This document shows positions 60,718 to 64,000 of a stretch of 64,000 nt of DNA, in pieces. Origin of the DNA: JANWXD01 sp035575135. GTDB lineage: Bacteria; Acidobacteriota; Terriglobia; Bryobacterales; Bryobacteraceae. A program made the position numbers and the translations under genes. Numbering within the stretch: position 1 is the first letter of the stretch; every line of letters begins with the position of its first letter. Under the pieces are notes generated by a model. It was not told the DNA's origin. It did no database searches and saw only the letters and a program-made list of their open reading frames with translations. The stretch spans positions 1 through 64,000 of the forward strand of contig DATLYE010000053.1 of assembly GCA_035575135.1 (NCBI GenBank), in the 5' to 3' direction.

Positions 60718-60746
60718 ATTATAGGCGCACACCGCGAAGATGTCAA
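60718..60746 (-). promoter_or_regulatory. Perfect-consensus sigma-70 promoter of the receptor at 57-61 kb
   Basis: TTGACA (60741-60746) and TATAAT (60718-60723), both perfect, with exactly 17 bp between, read on the minus strand. An AT-rich stretch (AATTTTTTA) just upstream is like an UP element. The leader is about 63 nt. Confidence 0.8.
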
Positions 60747-60867
60747 TAAAAAATTGCTGCAAGACGGCTGCTTGCCCTCACAACGCAGCCAGCAAACGCC
60801 AGCAGACAGCCGGCACCTTCAGCGCCCTGTCGTGAGAGCCCGCTGTGTCCGGGGGTATGGCATGGCG

Positions 60868-61257
60868 TCAGAGCAAAGACGGATCCAGATCGCCGTCGGC
60901 AGCCCCGCCGGGCGGAGTGTGCTGGTCACCTGGGCGGCGGCTGAGGAACTCGAGGAGCTCGTCCTCCGATCCTCCAAACAGCGAACTCACCAGCTCCTGT
61001 ACGGCGGCACGCCGCACGACCTCACGAGAAACCGCCGGAGAGTAAACGAAGGCGCGCCCTTCCTTGCGGCGGGTGACCGCACCCTTGCGGGCGAGGCGGT
61101 CCAGCAAGGTCATCACTGTAGTGTAGGCGAGGTCGCGTCCTGGGGCGAGCGCGGCCCGGACGTCTTTGACGGTGCCTTCACCGAGCAGCCACAACGCCTT
61201 CAGACATTCCAGCTCCAGGGGAGGCGGAACGCCGCGGGGCGGAGCAGGCCGGCGCAT
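60868..61257 (-). CDS. BlaI/MecI-family transcriptional regulator
   Basis: From ATG 61257 the protein is 129 residues. An open frame runs far upstream in another context, but it overlaps the yhaM-like gene. The winged-helix start is LECLKALWLLGEGTVKDVRA and the rest follows BlaI with AYTTVMTLLDRLARKGAVTR and RAFVYSPAVSREVVRRAAVQ. BlaI repressors are usually cleaved by a BlaR sensor. No BlaR or beta-lactamase is here, and the gene is the last of the mfd-surA-yhaM-like unit (1 nt after the yhaM-like stop). Confidence 0.88.
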   Translation of the reverse strand: MRRPAPPRGVPPPLELECLKALWLLGEGTVKDVRAALAPGRDLAYTTVMTLLDRLARKGAVTRRKEGRAFVYSPAVSREVVRRAAVQELVSSLFGGSEDELLEFLSRRPGDQHTPPGGAADGDLDPSLL

Positions 61258-61258
61258 T

Positions 61259-62341
61259 TCAGGAATCGTTGCCCAGAGCGTCGAGCAGTTTCTCCCCAAA
61301 CAGAGTGGGAGAGTCAGGAGTAAGCTGCTTGCCGGTGCGGGGAGCGGGAACCGGACGCGCCCGGAGTTTGTGTTCACCGGTTCCCTCGAGATAGCGGAGC
61401 TTTTTGAGAATGATACGGTCGAGGGGCTGACTGTAGGTGGTCCAGTCGCCGTCCAGGTGGGGGTCCTGGTCCACGCGGGCGCGCATGCACTCCATTTTGG
61501 AGTCGAGGTCGTCGAGGTAGTGCAGCAGCAGAGCCTCCGGGAACAGGGGGACTTTGGGCGAGCCAAACTCAAGCTGGCCGTGGTGGCTCAGAACCATGTG
61601 CTCGACGAGCGCGCGGAGTTTGGGCGGGAAGTCGGGGAGGTTGTGGAGCTTGTCGGCGATCAGGCGGACGCCGATCGCGATGTGGCCAAGGAGCTGGCCC
61701 TCGGTGGTATAGCCGAAACCGCGGTCATACCGCAACTCGTAAAGCTTGCCGATATCGTGCAATACGGCGCCTGTCAGAAGCAAATCCAAATCCAGGTGTT
61801 TGTAGTGGCCGGCAGCGAACTGACAAAGGCGGCAAAGCGAAAGGATGTGCTCGAGCAGGCCGCCCAAGTATGCATGATGCACAGACTTGGCCGCGGGGGC
61901 GCGCTTGAGGCGCGAGGCAATCTCGGGGTCATCTAAGAAGGCGGTCAGCAGCGCATTCAGGTGCGGTTGGCGCACGCCGGCCACAATCTGGCGCAACTCG
62001 GCGAACATCTCCTCCGGATCACGGGCCGAGACCGGGAAGAAATCAGCGGGGTCCACTTCCGAGTCATCCACGCGCTGGACCTTGTGAATGGTGAGCTGGG
62101 GGCGGTTCTGGTAGATGGTGTAAAGCCCCTTGACGCGAACGAAATCATCCCGGTCGAACGCGTGCATCACTTCTGCGACGTTGTCCCACATTTTGGCGTC
62201 GAGATCCCCGGTGCGGTCGCCGAGGAGGAGCGAAAGGTACAACTCTCCGGATTTCTTCTGCCGGATCTCCTTATGATGCACCAGGAAGGTTGCCGTAACC
62301 ACCTGGTTGGGCTGAAGTTCGTTCACATAGGGGGATTTCAT
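61259..62341 (-). CDS. HD-domain 3'-5' exoribonuclease, YhaM-like
   Basis: The 360-residue protein has an N-terminal OB-fold (VVTATFLVHHKEIRQKKSGE, MWDNVAEVMHAFDRDDFVRV) and an HD domain with SVHHAYLGGLLEHILSLCRL, AVLHDIGKLYELRYDRGFGY and LVEHMVLSHHGQLEFGSPKV, which contain the His and Asp metal ligands. The YhaM family trims RNA (and some DNA) from 3' ends. It starts 13 nt after surA and the blaI gene follows. Confidence 0.9.
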   Translation of the reverse strand: MKSPYVNELQPNQVVTATFLVHHKEIRQKKSGELYLSLLLGDRTGDLDAKMWDNVAEVMHAFDRDDFVRVKGLYTIYQNRPQLTIHKVQRVDDSEVDPADFFPVSARDPEEMFAELRQIVAGVRQPHLNALLTAFLDDPEIASRLKRAPAAKSVHHAYLGGLLEHILSLCRLCQFAAGHYKHLDLDLLLTGAVLHDIGKLYELRYDRGFGYTTEGQLLGHIAIGVRLIADKLHNLPDFPPKLRALVEHMVLSHHGQLEFGSPKVPLFPEALLLHYLDDLDSKMECMRARVDQDPHLDGDWTTYSQPLDRIILKKLRYLEGTGEHKLRARPVPAPRTGKQLTPDSPTLFGEKLLDALGNDS

Positions 62342-62354
62342 TGCGGTTCGCCGG

Positions 62355-63491
62355 CTACTTGGAAGAACTCGTGGTCTTGGCCGGTCTCGTGGTGCCCGGG
62401 ATCGGAATCACCCACAGCAAGCGGCGCCGTCGAGTCTGAGCGGCAACCTCCTCTTTCGTCACCGTTTCCGGTTTGAGCTGGGCCGGATCTTTCCAGGACG
62501 TGTCCTTTCCGGGGGCCGCGCCGGTGTCAACATAGCCCTCGCGGATTTCGAGGAACGCATCCATACGCAGCTTAGTGAGGTATTCGCGCAGGGCGGGCTG
62601 GAAGCGCGGCATGTAGAGCTTTTCCATGATCTCGTTCTGGACTTCTTCAAGACTGGCCAGGCCAGCTTTATGAGTCTCCTCGACGCGGAGGATCAAAAAA
62701 CCGTTCGGGATGCGGATCGGATCGGTGACATGACCGCGCTCTTTGCCGAAGACGTGTTCGACGATCTGAGGATTCAGGTCGGCGCGCCGGAACCATCCGA
62801 GCTCGCCCATGTTCTGGGCGGTGACCGCATCGGAGTTGTCGCGCGCAAGCTCGCCGAAGCGTTCCCCTTTGCGGGCGCGCTCGACCAGATCCCGCGCCTT
62901 TTTCTCAAGGGCGGGAATCTCGGCTTCAGGCTTGCCTTCGGTGGAGATGAGGATCTCGCGGAGCAAGACACGCTCTTCGCGAATGAATTCGTCCTTGTGT
63001 TCGTTGTAGTACTTCTCGACCTCGGCTCTGGGGATGTTGATTTTGGAGCCCACTTCCTGGCCGATCACGCGCCGCGTCAGGAAGTTGTTCTTCATTTCGG
63101 CCTTGAAGTCTTCAAAAGGCATGCCGGTTTGTTCGCGGATCCACTCATGGAACTTGTCCTGATCCGCGATCTTGTACTGGAGCTGAATATCCGCCAGGTA
63201 CTTGCTGACTTCGGCGTCCACGTTGATGTTGAGATCACGCCCCCGCTGGACCAGGAGAAGTTCATCGATACGGTCCCGCAGGATATCCTTTTCGCGCTCT
63301 TTGAGTTCGGCCTCGAGTTTGGCGCCGCTTAGGCCCCGGCGCCGGAGTTCGGCTTCGAGTTGTTCGCGGCTCCGTTTCAGGTCTCCGGTGGTGATGATTT
63401 CATTGTTGACCTTGGCGACGATCTGCTCGACCACGCGCACGTCCGCAGCGAACGCGGGCGCCAGAGCGAGCAAGCAACCCAGCAGCCTCAT
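62355..63491 (-). CDS. SurA-like periplasmic peptidyl-prolyl isomerase
   Basis: The 378-residue protein starts with a signal peptide (RLLGCLLALAPAFA). A SurA N-terminal chaperone domain (AKVNNEIITTGDLKRSREQL, DELLLVQRGRDLNINVDAEV) is followed by a parvulin-type domain (VLLREILISTEGKPEAEIPA, ELARDNSDAVTAQNMGELGW, GHVTDPIRIPNGFLILRVEE). It has one parvulin domain (SurA of E. coli has two) and helps outer-membrane protein folding, which fits the many large receptors of this genome. It lies 7 nt after mfd. Confidence 0.88.
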   Translation of the reverse strand: MRLLGCLLALAPAFAADVRVVEQIVAKVNNEIITTGDLKRSREQLEAELRRRGLSGAKLEAELKEREKDILRDRIDELLLVQRGRDLNINVDAEVSKYLADIQLQYKIADQDKFHEWIREQTGMPFEDFKAEMKNNFLTRRVIGQEVGSKINIPRAEVEKYYNEHKDEFIREERVLLREILISTEGKPEAEIPALEKKARDLVERARKGERFGELARDNSDAVTAQNMGELGWFRRADLNPQIVEHVFGKERGHVTDPIRIPNGFLILRVEETHKAGLASLEEVQNEIMEKLYMPRFQPALREYLTKLRMDAFLEIREGYVDTGAAPGKDTSWKDPAQLKPETVTKEEVAAQTRRRRLLWVIPIPGTTRPAKTTSSSK

Positions 63492-63498
63492 GCTCTCA

Positions 63499-64000
63499 TT
63501 ATGGTACAGGCTGGCGGACGGCAGCGGGGAGCGGCGGCGAGGGGCGCAGCAGCAAGAGGCGCTCGCGCAAACCTGCCAGCAGGTTGCTCGGGTCGGCGTC
63601 TCCGTCCGCAGGCAGCCGCAACACGCCGGCGGGCGTGAACTGCGCTCCGGGCGTGGAGCGGACCAGTTCCGTAAGCCGCACCGGGTCCACGGGAGATTCA
63701 GGATGGAATTTCAGGTGGAGCGCACCCTGACGCCGCTCGATCGAGACGATGCCCAGTTTTTCAGCCAGCGATTTCAGGATGGCGAATTCGACAAGGTTCC
63801 GGACGGCCTGGGGCGGCGGCCCATAACGGTCGGTGAGGTCGGCCAGAACACGCGAAGCAGCTTCGCGGTCGGCGACTTCGGCGATGCGCTTATAGGCGCG
63901 AAGCCGCTGCTGCTCTTCGGAGATGTAGTCGGGAGGGATGCGCAGATCTAAGCCCAAGTTCAGGGTGGCGTGCACTTCGAGCGGCAGCTGCTCACCCTTT
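63499..64000 (-). CDS. mfd: Transcription-repair coupling factor Mfd, C-terminal part (cut by window edge)
   Basis: The frame is open to the right edge. The visible 166 residues are the end of Mfd: LEVHATLNLGLDLRIPPDYI, EQQRLRAYKRIAEVADREAA and LTDRYGPPPQAVRNLVEFAI, then the TRCF C-terminal domain. Mfd removes stalled RNA polymerase and recruits UvrA. The apparent start GTG 63975 is only an internal codon, because the frame continues upstream (GEQLPLE). It is the first known gene of the surA-yhaM-blaI unit. Confidence 0.93.
   Translation of the reverse strand, partial: KGEQLPLEVHATLNLGLDLRIPPDYISEEQQRLRAYKRIAEVADREAASRVLADLTDRYGPPPQAVRNLVEFAILKSLAEKLGIVSIERRQGALHLKFHPESPVDPVRLTELVRSTPGAQFTPAGVLRLPADGDADPSNLLAGLRERLLLLRPSPPLPAAVRQPVP

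Noticed and set aside
1..64000. CRISPR arrays, IS elements, integrases, prophage genes
   Set aside because: No regular repeats with spacers, no transposase or integrase motifs in any frame, and no att-like duplication next to the tRNA-His gene.

Overview
The window looks like the chromosome of a GC-rich Acidobacteriota, most likely the Bryobacterales/Solibacter group. The main clues are four very large TonB-dependent receptors of the Oar-like type, each starting with a carboxypeptidase-regulatory-like domain (one cut by the left edge). A secreted nuclease-like protein also ends in the TIGR03437 domain, which is typical of Solibacter relatives, and a DUF3500 protein is present. I see no phage, IS element, CRISPR array or plasmid function. 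The only RNA gene I can support is tRNA-His.

Layout. 1-2.7 kb: start of a TonB receptor, a GT9-like glycosyltransferase, a 381-nt gap with a 20-codon ORF and a minus-strand terminator, a NarL-type response regulator, tRNA-His. 2.8-11.8 kb: PAP2 membrane phosphatase, then a carbohydrate locus in which a TonB receptor faces a divergent GntR (FCD) regulator, a secreted GH67/GH20-like glycosidase and a translationally coupled MFS transporter. 12-16 kb: two unrelated Na+-coupled carboxylate/glutamate symporters facing each other, and a UbiD decarboxylase. 16-21 kb: FabG-like reductase, ABC-2 ATPase and permease, a secreted/lipoprotein-like unknown, a DadA-like oxidase. 21-33 kb: an unusual membrane/beta-propeller protein, a heparinase II/III-like lyase, an S9 peptidase, a degenerate receiver, DUF3500, M23 peptidase, a secreted nuclease-like protein, and small conserved genes. 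33-36 kb: lutABC for L-lactate oxidation. 36-46 kb: clpB-lon stress genes, then trmH-like, rarA, PilZ and a signal-peptide-bearing methyltransferase-like gene. 46-49 kb: LytTR regulator divergent from myo-inositol-1-phosphate synthase and a sugar epimerase. 49-61 kb: two more TonB receptors, a second endonuclease/phosphatase-fold protein, bacterioferritin, patatin, HAD hydrolase and DUF362 protein. 61-64 kb: mfd-surA-yhaM-like-blaI operon running in from the right edge.

How it fits together. The genes describe a Gram-negative aerobic heterotroph that imports complex ligands through TonB receptors, degrades acidic polysaccharides (uronate-type hydrolase and polysaccharide lyase) and takes up organic acids, amino acids and lactate. 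MIPS and a PAP2-type protein hint at inositol lipids, but that link is inference. All four receptor genes have near-consensus sigma-70 promoters with exactly 17-bp spacers. Several other genes have a -10 hexamer 5-10 nt before the start codon and little or no Shine-Dalgarno sequence, which suggests leaderless transcripts. The best candidates for something new are the regulated receptor/GH/MFS locus, the 20-codon ORF, the secreted methyltransferase-like protein and the membrane/propeller protein.
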